Shown here one piece after another: positions 56,521 through 64,000 of a stretch of DNA of 64,000 nt; within the stretch, counting starts at the first letter, position 1; the number at the start of each line of letters is the position of its first letter. The stretch is from contig CAYMLG010000020.1 of the NCBI GenBank assembly GCA_964391195.1, forward strand, positions 7,182 to 71,181, read 5' to 3'. A program made the position numbers and the translations under genes. Below the pieces are notes generated by a model. That model had not been told where the DNA came from and did not search any database. It was given only the letters and a program-made list of their open reading frames with translations. Source of the DNA: JAAYXE01 sp964391195. GTDB taxonomy: Bacteria > Chloroflexota > Anaerolineae > Anaerolineales > UBA4823.

Positions 56521-59500
56521 ATGGCAACTGATTTGCCGAGCAAAACATACGCGCGTATCGATGTTAAACTTCCCTTGCCGGATCTGATTGAAGTACAGCT
56601 CGAATCTTTCCAGCGCCTCAAACGAGAGGGGCTGGCCGATTTGTTTCACGAGCTCTCTCCCATCGAATCCTACAATAAGGGGATGAAACTTTATTTCCCC
56701 AGCAATACCCCCGAGGCGAAACAATGGGGACTGACTTATTGGTTCGGAGAACCGAAGCATAGCATTGAGGAGTGCGTCGAGCGCGATCTGACCTACGCCA
56801 GCCCTCTGTATGTTTCGGTGCTGCTGGCCGGTCCGGATGTGCCCGAGCCGATGAAACAAGATATTTTCCTGGGCGATTTCCCCGAGATGACCGAAAAAGG
56901 TACCTTCATTATTAATGGTACGGAACGCGTGGTCGTCTCCCAGTTGATCCGCTCGCCCGGTGTTTATTTCGAAGCGCCTGTCGACCGCTCCACCGGCCGC
57001 CCGCTGGCGATGGCAAAACTCATCCCCGATCGCGGCGCCTGGATGGAGTTCGAAACCCGTAAAAGCGATTACCTGACTCTGCGTTTCAACCGCAAGCGCA
57101 CGGTTCCGGTCACCATCTTCTTGCGCGCTCTGGCAGCCGTCACCGATGGCCTGTCGGAAACACCCCTCAAAGAAGGTACGGACGAAGAACTGCTGGAACT
57201 GTTCGGTGATGTCGATAACAACCCCGACCGGATGTTCATCCCTTCGACTCTGTACCAGGAGCCGGAGTGGGAACTGACGCACGGGCAGTCGATTGCCGAG
57301 GCCGCCCTGTTGGAGTTCTTCAAGCGCATGCGCCCCGGCGATCCGGCGACCCTGGAGAACGCGCGCGAGTTCCTCGAGGAGCAGCTCTTCGACCAGCGGC
57401 ATTATGATCTCGAGCGGGTAGGCCGCTATAAGCTGAACCAGAAGCTGGACCTGTCTGAGCACGTGCCGATCACTCACCGCACGGTCTCGAAGTGGGATGT
57501 GGTCCGCCTGGTGCGCCGCATGATCATGATTAACAACGGGTTGGCCCAGGCCGACGATATCGATCACCTGGGCAATCGCCGGGCGAAGACCGTCGGCGAG
57601 TTGATCCAGAACAAGCTGCGCATTGGCCTGCGGCGGATGGAGCGAGTGATCAAGGAGCGCATGTCGATCCGCGATCAGGATCAGCTTTCGCCCATCACCC
57701 TCATTAACATCCGCCCCGTGGTGGCGGCGCTGCGCGAGTTCTTCGGCTCCAGCCAGCTTTCCCAATTCATGGATCAGACCAACCCGCTGGCGGAACTGCG
57801 CCACAAACGGACGCTTTCGGCCCTCGGCCCCGGCGGTCTGCGCCGTGAGCGGGCCGGCTTCGATGTCCGCGACGTGCACCACTCGCACTACGGCCGGATA
57901 TGCCCGATTGAGACCCCTGAAGGTCCGAACATCGGCCTGATCGGTCGTCTGGCGTCTTTCTCCCGGGTGAATGAGTACGGGTTTATCGAGACGCCATACC
58001 GCCGGGTACGCAAAGCTTTGAAACCGGATGATCCGCGCCTGGTGAACCGCACCCTGCGCGAGGCGGTGACCGACCCCGAGACGGGGGAAGTGATCGGTAA
58101 CGAGGGCGATCGGGTGACGCCGGAGATGGCAGCCCAGATTGCCAAGTTGAACATCCCCGAGGTTTTGGTAACCCCCTTCGTGTCGGAGGAGATGGAATAT
58201 CTCTCAGCCGACGTCGAAGACCGCTTTGTGATCGCCCAGGCGAACACGCCGCTGAACCCGTACAATGAATTTGTCCGCAGCCGTGTTTCGTCGCGTTACT
58301 ATTCCTCGTTCATTTTCTCCGCGCCCACCAACATCGACTACATGGACGTCGCCCCGCACCAGATTGTGGGCATCAGCGCGGCCTTGATCCCCTTCCTGGA
58401 GCACGACGATGCGAACCGGGCGCTGATGGGTTCGAATATGCAGGCCCAGGCTGTGCCGCTGCTCCGGCCGGATGTGCCCCAGGTTTCCACCGGAATGGAA
58501 TACCACGCCGCAGTGGACTCCGGGCAGGTGGTGATCGCCGAGGAAGATGGCGAGGTGGTTTCGGTGACCGGGAGCCGGGTCGTCATCCGGACGAACGAGG
58601 GCAAGCAGAAGGTTTACTCGCTGCGCAAGTACCAGCGCTCGAACCAGAGCACCTGTATCGACCAGCGCCCGGCGGTAGTCAAAGGGCAGCGGATCCGTAA
58701 AGGTGATGTGATCGCCGACTCCTCTTCTACCGAGGGCGGCGAGCTGGCCCTGGGCCAGAACGTGATTGTGGCCTTCATTTCCTGGGAAGGCGGCAACTTC
58801 GAAGACGCAATCTTGATCTCGGAGCGCCTAGTCCAGGACGACCAGTTCACCTCGGTCCATATCGAGAAGTATGAGGTCGAATCGCGTGATACCCGCCTGG
58901 GCCCGGAAGAGATCACCCGGGATATCCCCAACGTAGGTGAGGATGCGATCAAAGACCTGGACGACCACGGGATCATTCGCATCGGCGCTGAGGTAGGCCC
59001 GAACGACATCCTGGTTGGGAAGATTTCTCCCAAGGGTGAGAAGGAACTGACCCCTGAAGAGCGCCTGCTGCGGGCGATCTTCGGTGAAAAATCTCGGGAC
59101 GTGAAAGACACTTCGCTGCGCATGCCCCATGGCGAGCGCGGTAAAGTGGTGGAAGTTAAAGTATTCACCCGAGAAGATAACAGCGACCTGGCCGCGGGCG
59201 TGGACATGATGGTGCGCGTCTCGGTCGCTCAGCGGCGGAAGATCACCGCGGGCGACAAAATGGCCGGCCGCCATGGGAACAAAGGCGTGGTTTCGAAGGT
59301 CGTGCCGGTGGAAGATATGCCCTTCCTGGAAGATGGGCGGCCGGTGGACATTATCCTGAACCCCCTCGGCGTTCCCGGCCGTATGAACATCGGCCAGGTG
59401 CTGGAAACACACCTGGGCTGGGCGGCCAGCCGGCTGGGCTTCCGGGCGGTGTCGCCGGTTTTCGACGGCGCCAGCGAGGAAGAGATCGAAGCCGAACTGG

Positions 59501-60435
59501 CTCGCGCCTGGATGATCGACCGGGCGTGGGATGACACCGCCGAGAAGGCCTGGGTATGGCTGAAGGGCCTGGGTGAATATGATCCGGAGATGATCGAGGA
59601 CGACGACGAAGTACGCCGCCTGTATCTGGAGCAATGGCTGGGTGAGCGCGGCTACGACGTGATGACGCTCATTTCTGATCAGACCTATGCTCGCCGCTCG
59701 GTCATGCGAGAATGGCTGCGGGATAAAGGCTTCGACCCGGATAGCATTCTGTTCTTCGAAGACAAGCACGTCCAGGACGAAGAGCGCGAGGCTTATGATA
59801 AGCAGGCAGTCAACGCCTGTCTGCGGATCTGGCTGGATGAGATGGGCGTGGAAGATGTTGGTAGTCTTTCGGAAGAAGAACTGCGCCAGCGGGCAGCAGA
59901 TGTGACCAACGAAACCCGGGTTCCGATTCCGGTTTTGGGCAAGCAGTTGCTGCGCGACGGCAAGACCGGCGAACCCTACGATCAGCCGGTTACGGTCGGC
60001 GTGATGACCATGCTCAAGCTCCATCACCTGGTGGAAGATAAGGTGCACGCCCGTTCAACCGGCCCGTACAGCCTGGTTTCCCAGCAGCCGCTGGGTGGTA
60101 AGGCGCAGTTTGGTGGGCAGCGCTTCGGCGAGATGGAAGTCTGGGCGCTGGAGGCCTACGGCGCAGCTTACACCTTGCAGGAGATGCTCACGGTGAAGTC
60201 GGACGATGTCCAGGGACGGGTGAAGACGTACGAGGCAATCGTCAAGGGCGAACCGATCGAGGAACCGAGCATTCCAGCCTCCTTCCGGGTGCTGGTGAAA
60301 GAACTGCAGAGCCTGGGCCTGGCGGTCGAAGCGGTGACAGAGGCCGGAGAAGTGATCAAGTTTGGCAAGGATGAAGAACGGGCTCGCCCGCCGAAGTTGG
60401 GCACTGGCCTGCTCGGGCTTGGGGAAGAACTGTAA
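56521..60435 (+). CDS. rpoB: DNA-directed RNA polymerase subunit beta
   Basis: The beta subunit of RNA polymerase, 1304 residues. Conserved blocks include the rifampicin region FFGSSQLSQFMDQTNPLAELRHKRTLSALGPGGL, GRICPIETPEGPNIGLI, the active-site GDKMAGRHGNKGVVS and the C-terminal TGPYSLVSQQPLGGKAQFGGQRFGEMEVWALEAYGAAYTLQEMLT. Between SPVFDGASEEEIE and LLRDGKTGEPYDQPVTVG lies an extra, mostly helical segment of about 130 residues (about 995-1134). In the rifampicin pocket the usual HKRR reads HKRT. AGGAGAG precedes the ATG at 56521; a longer frame from 56449 is rejected. No rplJL precedes and no rpoC follows. Confidence 0.97.
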   Translation: MATDLPSKTYARIDVKLPLPDLIEVQLESFQRLKREGLADLFHELSPIESYNKGMKLYFPSNTPEAKQWGLTYWFGEPKHSIEECVERDLTYASPLYVSVLLAGPDVPEPMKQDIFLGDFPEMTEKGTFIINGTERVVVSQLIRSPGVYFEAPVDRSTGRPLAMAKLIPDRGAWMEFETRKSDYLTLRFNRKRTVPVTIFLRALAAVTDGLSETPLKEGTDEELLELFGDVDNNPDRMFIPSTLYQEPEWELTHGQSIAEAALLEFFKRMRPGDPATLENAREFLEEQLFDQRHYDLERVGRYKLNQKLDLSEHVPITHRTVSKWDVVRLVRRMIMINNGLAQADDIDHLGNRRAKTVGELIQNKLRIGLRRMERVIKERMSIRDQDQLSPITLINIRPVVAALREFFGSSQLSQFMDQTNPLAELRHKRTLSALGPGGLRRERAGFDVRDVHHSHYGRICPIETPEGPNIGLIGRLASFSRVNEYGFIETPYRRVRKALKPDDPRLVNRTLREAVTDPETGEVIGNEGDRVTPEMAAQIAKLNIPEVLVTPFVSEEMEYLSADVEDRFVIAQANTPLNPYNEFVRSRVSSRYYSSFIFSAPTNIDYMDVAPHQIVGISAALIPFLEHDDANRALMGSNMQAQAVPLLRPDVPQVSTGMEYHAAVDSGQVVIAEEDGEVVSVTGSRVVIRTNEGKQKVYSLRKYQRSNQSTCIDQRPAVVKGQRIRKGDVIADSSSTEGGELALGQNVIVAFISWEGGNFEDAILISERLVQDDQFTSVHIEKYEVESRDTRLGPEEITRDIPNVGEDAIKDLDDHGIIRIGAEVGPNDILVGKISPKGEKELTPEERLLRAIFGEKSRDVKDTSLRMPHGERGKVVEVKVFTREDNSDLAAGVDMMVRVSVAQRRKITAGDKMAGRHGNKGVVSKVVPVEDMPFLEDGRPVDIILNPLGVPGRMNIGQVLETHLGWAASRLGFRAVSPVFDGASEEEIEAELARAWMIDRAWDDTAEKAWVWLKGLGEYDPEMIEDDDEVRRLYLEQWLGERGYDVMTLISDQTYARRSVMREWLRDKGFDPDSILFFEDKHVQDEEREAYDKQAVNACLRIWLDEMGVEDVGSLSEEELRQRAADVTNETRVPIPVLGKQLLRDGKTGEPYDQPVTVGVMTMLKLHHLVEDKVHARSTGPYSLVSQQPLGGKAQFGGQRFGEMEVWALEAYGAAYTLQEMLTVKSDDVQGRVKTYEAIVKGEPIEEPSIPASFRVLVKELQSLGLAVEAVTEAGEVIKFGKDEERARPPKLGTGLLGLGEEL

Positions 60436-60454
60436 GACCGGGTTTGCACCGGAT

Positions 60455-60506
60455 GCCGGAAAGGGCCGAAAAAAGGCCCGCAGGTTTCCTTGACGGCCCT
60501 TTCGGC
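60455..60506 (+). terminator. Alternative hairpins after rpoB
   Basis: Arms 60455-60468 and 60494-60506 pair over 13 bp with one bulged G. Inside, 60463-60467 pairs with 60475-60479 around a GAAAAAA loop as a mutually exclusive small hairpin. This may end or attenuate rpoB transcription; the right arm overlaps the rpsL -35 box. Confidence 0.5.
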
Positions 60507-60518
60507 TAATGGTAAAAT
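60490..60518 (+). promoter_or_regulatory. Promoter of the rpsL-rpsG (str) operon
   Basis: TTGACG (60490-60495) and TAAAAT (60513-60518) with a 17-bp spacer. The start site would be near 60525, about 220 nt before rpsL. Confidence 0.8.
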
Positions 60519-60598
60519 CGTCCTTCGTTGCCTGACGTCACAAACGATGAGACGGGCGGCTATCACCCCCGCCCCCGGCAATTTATGATCATTAAATT

Positions 60599-60629
60599 GT
60601 GAGGCCATCATGCAAGACGATGGCCTCAC
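60599..60629 (+). promoter_or_regulatory. Hairpin in the rpsL leader
   Basis: A perfect 11-bp stem (60599-60609 with 60619-60629) and 9-nt loop in the predicted rpsL leader. No T-run follows directly, so a regulatory structure is as likely as a terminator. The remaining leader (60630-60745) shows a purine-rich stretch and no coding frame. Confidence 0.5.
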
Positions 60630-60745
60630 TTAACGGATGCAAACAGGAAGTAATCAAGAGGAAAGGGATCTCCAGGAGAGTGGCTGCTCCGGAGCGCACC
60701 ACCGGACCTCGATCCGTGAGAGAAGATTAATTCTGGAGGCAAGAG

Positions 60746-61162
60746 GTGCCAACGATTAACCAACTGGTCCGTCAGGGCCGCAAGTCGAAGAAAATCAAGA
60801 GCAAGGCTCCTGCACTGCTGTACACTTTCAACTCAATGAAGCAGCGGCGCAATCGCCAGGATAAGGGCGCTCCACAGAAGCGTGGCGTCTGCACCGTGGT
60901 GCGCACGATGACCCCCAAGAAACCGAACTCGGCATTGCGGAAGATTGCCCGTGTGCGTCTGACGAACGGCATTGAGGTGTCGGCGTACATCCCCGGTGAG
61001 GGGCACACTTTGCAGGAACACTCGGTAGTGCTGGTCCGCGGCGGCCGTGTAAAGGATCTGCCCGGCGTGCGTTACCACATTGTCCGCGGTACCCTGGACA
61101 CCGGTGGTGTGAACAACCGCAAGCAGGGCCGCTCGAAGTACGGGGCCAAGCGCCCGAAGTAG
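60746..61162 (+). CDS. rpsL: 30S ribosomal protein S12
   Basis: S12 is the decoding-centre protein. The 138-residue product has TPKKPNSALRK and GGRVKDLPGVRYH, with the Lys residues that confer streptomycin sensitivity in their usual form. A short extra segment (LYTFNSMKQRRNRQDKGA) before PQKRGVCT matches the longer, Bacillus-type S12. The GTG start at 60746 follows GGAGG with a 6-nt gap. rpsG follows by 68 bp, then fusA and tuf, the usual str order. Confidence 0.98.
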   Translation: MPTINQLVRQGRKSKKIKSKAPALLYTFNSMKQRRNRQDKGAPQKRGVCTVVRTMTPKKPNSALRKIARVRLTNGIEVSAYIPGEGHTLQEHSVVLVRGGRVKDLPGVRYHIVRGTLDTGGVNNRKQGRSKYGAKRPK

Positions 61163-61230
61163 TCCCAAACTGAACGAGTTGGAATCGCCGGAGCAGCCGG
61201 CGTTTTCTACTGCTAAGCAGGAGAGGTCGA

Positions 61231-61701
61231 ATGGCTCGACGAAATAAACCCGAGAAGCGCTATATCCAGCCCGATGTGCGCCACAACAGCACTCAGGTCC
61301 AGTCCTTTATCCACCGTGTGATGAAGGATGGAAAGAAGAGTGTGGCCGCTCGGTTGGTATACGACGCAATTGACTTAATGGAAGAACGCACGAAGCGCCC
61401 TGGCGTGGAAGTCTTTGAACAGGCGCTGAAAAATGTTTCGCCGGTGATGGAAGTTAAGCCCCGCCGTGTGGGCGGCGCCACCTACCAGGTTCCAATGGAA
61501 GTCCCGCCTTACCGCCGGTTTGCGCTGGCGACTCGCTGGATTCTGGCCGCGGCTCGTTCGCGCGCAGGCAAGAACTTCTCTGAAAAACTGGCTGCTGAGA
61601 TGATCGACGCAGCCAATAACACCGGGAACGCGATTCGCAAACGCGAGGAAACGCACAAGATGGCGGAAGCCAATCGCGCTTTCTCTCACTATCGTATATA
61701 G
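61231..61701 (+). CDS. rpsG: 30S ribosomal protein S7
   Basis: S7 nucleates assembly of the 30S head. The 156-residue protein begins MARRNKPEKRYIQPD and contains the conserved FIHRVMKDGKKSVAARLVYDAI, KPRRVGGATYQVPMEV and KREETHKMAEANRAFSHYR blocks. Length is typical. AGGAGAG lies upstream. It is part of the str operon; a TTGACA sequence (61705-61710) just after its stop might add an internal promoter for fusA, although the matching -10 is poorly spaced. Confidence 0.98.
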   Translation: MARRNKPEKRYIQPDVRHNSTQVQSFIHRVMKDGKKSVAARLVYDAIDLMEERTKRPGVEVFEQALKNVSPVMEVKPRRVGGATYQVPMEVPPYRRFALATRWILAAARSRAGKNFSEKLAAEMIDAANNTGNAIRKREETHKMAEANRAFSHYRI

Positions 61702-61771
61702 GTGTTGACATTAGTGGCCGGTCGTTATCATACTATGATCTTCCTGGCCGCTGATCTTGATAGGTTTTATC

Positions 61772-63847
61772 ATGGCTCGTAAGTATCCGTTGGAACGGTA
61801 CAGAAATATCGGCATCATAGCTCATATCGATGCCGGCAAGACCACCACAACCGAGCGGATCTTGTTTTATACCGGTAAGACTCACCGCATTGGATCGGTG
61901 GATGAAGGGACGACCGTTACCGACTGGATGGAACAGGAACGCGAACGGGGCATTACCATTGTCTCGGCTGCGGTTTCGGCGGAATGGAAGGGTTATCAGA
62001 TCAATATCATTGATACCCCCGGACATATCGACTTCACCGCCGAGGTGCAGCGGTCTTTGCGTGTGTTAGATGGTGGAATTGTTGTCTTTGATGCGGTGCA
62101 GGGTGTGGAACCACAAAGCGAGACGGTCTGGCGACAGGCCGATCGCTACCTGGTGCCGCGTATCTGCTTCGTCAATAAAATGGATCGTGTAGGCGCTTCG
62201 TATGAGCGCACGATCCAGTCTATCAAAGATCGCCTGGGCGCCAATCCGATCGCCGTCCAACTCCCAATTGGGAGCGAGGCTTCCTTCCGGGGGGTGGTCG
62301 ACCTGTTCACCAAGCGGGCGATCCTCTGGGAGGACGACCTCGGTCGCGAGCCCAAGGAAGCAGAGGTCCCGGCCGATCTTTGCCAGCAGGTCGAAGAAAT
62401 GCGGGATCGGATGATCGAGCAGATCGCCGAGACCGACGAGGAACTGACCCTCAAATACCTGGAAGGCGAGGAGATCAGCGTCGAAGAGCTCAAGGCCGGG
62501 CTGCGCCGGGCGATCCTCAGGAACGAAGCTACCGCCGTTTACTGCGGCAGCTCACTGCGGAACAAAGGCGTGCAGCCTGTGCTGGATGCAGTGGTCGATT
62601 TCCTGCCTTCACCGGGCGATGTTCCGCCGGTCAAGGGCATCGATCCGCGAACGGAAGAAGCGATCCTCCGCCATGCGGACGATAACGAACCGCTGAGTGC
62701 TTTGGTCTTTAAAATTGTTACCGACCCCTACGTGGGGCGCCTGGCTTACGTGCGGGTTTACTCCGGCCGCCTGTCTCAGGGTTCCACTGTCTACAATTCC
62801 ACCAAGACCTCGAAGGAGCGGATTGGCCGTTTGCTCCGCATGTACGCCGATCACAGGGCGGACATCGATGAGGTCCTGGCGGGGGATATCGGCGCAGTGC
62901 TGGGGATGAAACAATCGTTCACCGGTGACACGCTGTGCGAAGCCTCGCACCCGATCATCCTGGAAAGCATCTCGTTCCCTGAACCGGTGATCCATATCGC
63001 TATCGAGCCAAAGACGACTGCCGACCAGGATAAGATGGCGGAAGCGCTGCGAAAGCTGGCGGAAGAGGATCCCACCTTCACCGTGCGTACGGACGAGGAC
63101 ACCGGCCAGACCCTGATCGCCGGCATGGGTGAGCTTCACCTGGAAGTCCTGGTGGATCGCATGCTGCGAGAGTTCAAGGTGCAGGCGCGGGTAGGCCGGC
63201 CGCAGGTCGCCTACCGCGAGTCGATCACCCGCCCGGTGGAAAAAGCTGAGTACCGCTATGTCAAGCAGACGGGCGGTCGCGGCCAGTACGGTCATGTTGT
63301 GCTTGAACTCCAGCCGGGCGAACCGGGGAGCGGGATCGTCTTCGAGAATGACATCACACAGGGAGTCATCCCGCGGGAATATATCCCGGGCGTGGAGAAG
63401 GGCGTGCGCGAAGCCGCTGAGGGGGGCGTGCTGGCAGGCTACCCGGTGACCGATGTCAAAGTTCGCCTGTATGATGGCTCTTTTCATGAAGTGGATTCGA
63501 GTGAAATGGCTTTCAAGATGGCCGGTTCGATGGCCTTCAAGGAAGGGATTCAAAAGGGGGCTCCCATTTTGCAAGAGCCGATCATGAAGGTAGAAGTGGT
63601 GGTCCCGGAAGAATTTCTGGGTGAGATTATTGGCCAGCTAAACGCCCGGCGCGGTGAGATCCTGGGAATGGATATGCGTCCCGGCAACGCTCAGGCCATT
63701 CGGGCTTATGTGCCCCTGTCCGAAATGTTTGGTTACGCGACCGATTTGCGATCATCCACGCAAGGTCGGGGCGTCTTTACGATGGAATTCGATCATTATG
63801 CTCGGGTCTCGGAAACCGTGGCGCGGGCCATAATGAGCGGAGGCTAA
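61772..63847 (+). CDS. fusA: Elongation factor G
   Basis: EF-G drives translocation and, with RRF, ribosome recycling. The 691-residue protein has G1 AHIDAGKTTTTER, the switch I region DWMEQERERGITI, G3 DTPGHIDF, G4 NKMD, and domain IV with GGRGQYGHV and the closing LPLSEMF-like PLSEMFGYATDLRSSTQGRGVFTMEF. The ATG at 61772 gives the usual MARKYPLERYRNIGI start; an earlier in-frame ATG at 61757 adds five residues and lacks support. tuf follows after about 98 bp. Confidence 0.98.
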   Translation: MARKYPLERYRNIGIIAHIDAGKTTTTERILFYTGKTHRIGSVDEGTTVTDWMEQERERGITIVSAAVSAEWKGYQINIIDTPGHIDFTAEVQRSLRVLDGGIVVFDAVQGVEPQSETVWRQADRYLVPRICFVNKMDRVGASYERTIQSIKDRLGANPIAVQLPIGSEASFRGVVDLFTKRAILWEDDLGREPKEAEVPADLCQQVEEMRDRMIEQIAETDEELTLKYLEGEEISVEELKAGLRRAILRNEATAVYCGSSLRNKGVQPVLDAVVDFLPSPGDVPPVKGIDPRTEEAILRHADDNEPLSALVFKIVTDPYVGRLAYVRVYSGRLSQGSTVYNSTKTSKERIGRLLRMYADHRADIDEVLAGDIGAVLGMKQSFTGDTLCEASHPIILESISFPEPVIHIAIEPKTTADQDKMAEALRKLAEEDPTFTVRTDEDTGQTLIAGMGELHLEVLVDRMLREFKVQARVGRPQVAYRESITRPVEKAEYRYVKQTGGRGQYGHVVLELQPGEPGSGIVFENDITQGVIPREYIPGVEKGVREAAEGGVLAGYPVTDVKVRLYDGSFHEVDSSEMAFKMAGSMAFKEGIQKGAPILQEPIMKVEVVVPEEFLGEIIGQLNARRGEILGMDMRPGNAQAIRAYVPLSEMFGYATDLRSSTQGRGVFTMEFDHYARVSETVARAIMSGG

Positions 63848-63865
63848 TAGAATTTTCGGGTTACT

Positions 63866-63930
63866 GATTGCCGATTTAAAATTGTAGCCGGTGGCCGGCA
63901 GCCTGAAATCACAATCTAAAATCAGCAATT
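63866..63930. repeat. Imperfect inverted repeat between fusA and tuf
   Basis: Arms of about 20 bp (63866-63885 and 63911-63930) are complementary at roughly 17 positions. They are AT-rich and enclose a GC-rich loop that contains a smaller GCCGG repeat. It could be a processing or attenuation hairpin between two highly expressed genes. Confidence 0.45.
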
Positions 63931-63945
63931 TTAAGGAGAACGTGT

Positions 63946-64000
63946 ATGGGAAAGCAGAAATACGAGCGCAGCAAGCCGCACCTGAATGTGGGGACGATGG
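63946..64000 (+). CDS. tuf: Elongation factor Tu, N-terminal fragment (cut by right edge)
   Basis: Only the first 18 codons are in the window. They read MGKQKYERSKPHLNVGTM, the typical EF-Tu start before the G1 motif. AAGGAG ends 7 nt before the ATG. The position after fusA agrees with the str operon order. Confidence 0.93.
   Translation, partial: MGKQKYERSKPHLNVGTM

Noticed and set aside
60800..60880. Extra segment in S12 as a lineage-specific insertion
   Set aside because: The same longer segment occurs in Bacillus-type S12, so it is a normal variant.
61705..61739. Internal fusA promoter with TTGACA
   Set aside because: The possible -10 boxes (TATCAT, TACTAT, TATGAT) lie at 15, 20 and 23 bp, outside the usual 16-18 bp spacing.
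62609..63574. 321-codon minus-strand frame inside fusA
   Set aside because: Antisense to EF-G domains with full conservation.

Overview
The window is chromosomal DNA of a high-GC bacterium, most likely a member of the Chloroflexota (Anaerolineae-like). The basis is indirect: hrcA-grpE-dnaK-dnaJ behind a CIRCE operator, secreted proteins built of FGYPI-type repeats, DUF3467, translin-like and YitT genes, a Gram-positive-type S12, and a beta subunit with a large insert. No tRNA, rRNA, IS element, phage or CRISPR array was found. Both window edges cut genes: an MFS transporter at the left and tuf at the right.

Layout. 1-6.8 kb: transporter tail, galE, then the heat-shock operon hrcA-grpE-dnaK-dnaJ with a strong promoter overlapping CIRCE. 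6.8-11.3 kb: prmA-polX, convergent with an APP1-type phosphatase and a small conserved gene. 11.3-23.3 kb: HAD phosphatase, secreted repeat protein, large TPR protein, polA, secreted transglycosylase-like protein, LysM/M23 peptidase and rho. 23.8-33.8 kb: LOG-family hydrolase, EamA exporter, DUF1801, C39-like peptidase, miaB, a DUF3054 protein, an ECF sigma/anti-sigma pair, a Nudix hydrolase and an HtrA-like lipoprotein protease. 33.8-46 kb, all on the minus strand: ssb, DUF3467, translin-like, two halves of a membrane-anchored Cas4-like nuclease, nadK, a zinc-finger membrane protein, recN, a SARP/STAND regulator and a degenerate class A PBP. 46-49 kb: a probable restriction endonuclease and DNA methyltransferase behind a lipoprotein gene. 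49-56 kb: two dehydrogenases, YitT, a second ECF sigma/anti-sigma unit with a bactofilin-like membrane protein, YhhN and era. 56-64 kb: rpoB, then rpsL-rpsG-fusA-tuf; rpoC is not between rpoB and rpsL.

Most notable: (i) a Cas4-type RecB nuclease encoded as two membrane-anchored halves, with the one N-terminal cysteine on one chain and the three C-terminal cysteines plus the D/EVK active site on the other, next to a translin-like gene, DUF3467 and ssb; (ii) a full-length class A PBP in which the glycosyltransferase Glu and the transpeptidase SxxK, SxN and KTG motifs are all altered; (iii) several genes whose -10 box lies 6-11 nt before the start codon with no Shine-Dalgarno sequence, suggesting leaderless mRNAs; (iv) a PolX with Gln at the third catalytic Asp position; (v) structured leaders before rpoB, rpsL and rho.

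Coordinates of hairpins and promoters were read by eye. Family assignments rest on motif recognition, without database searches.
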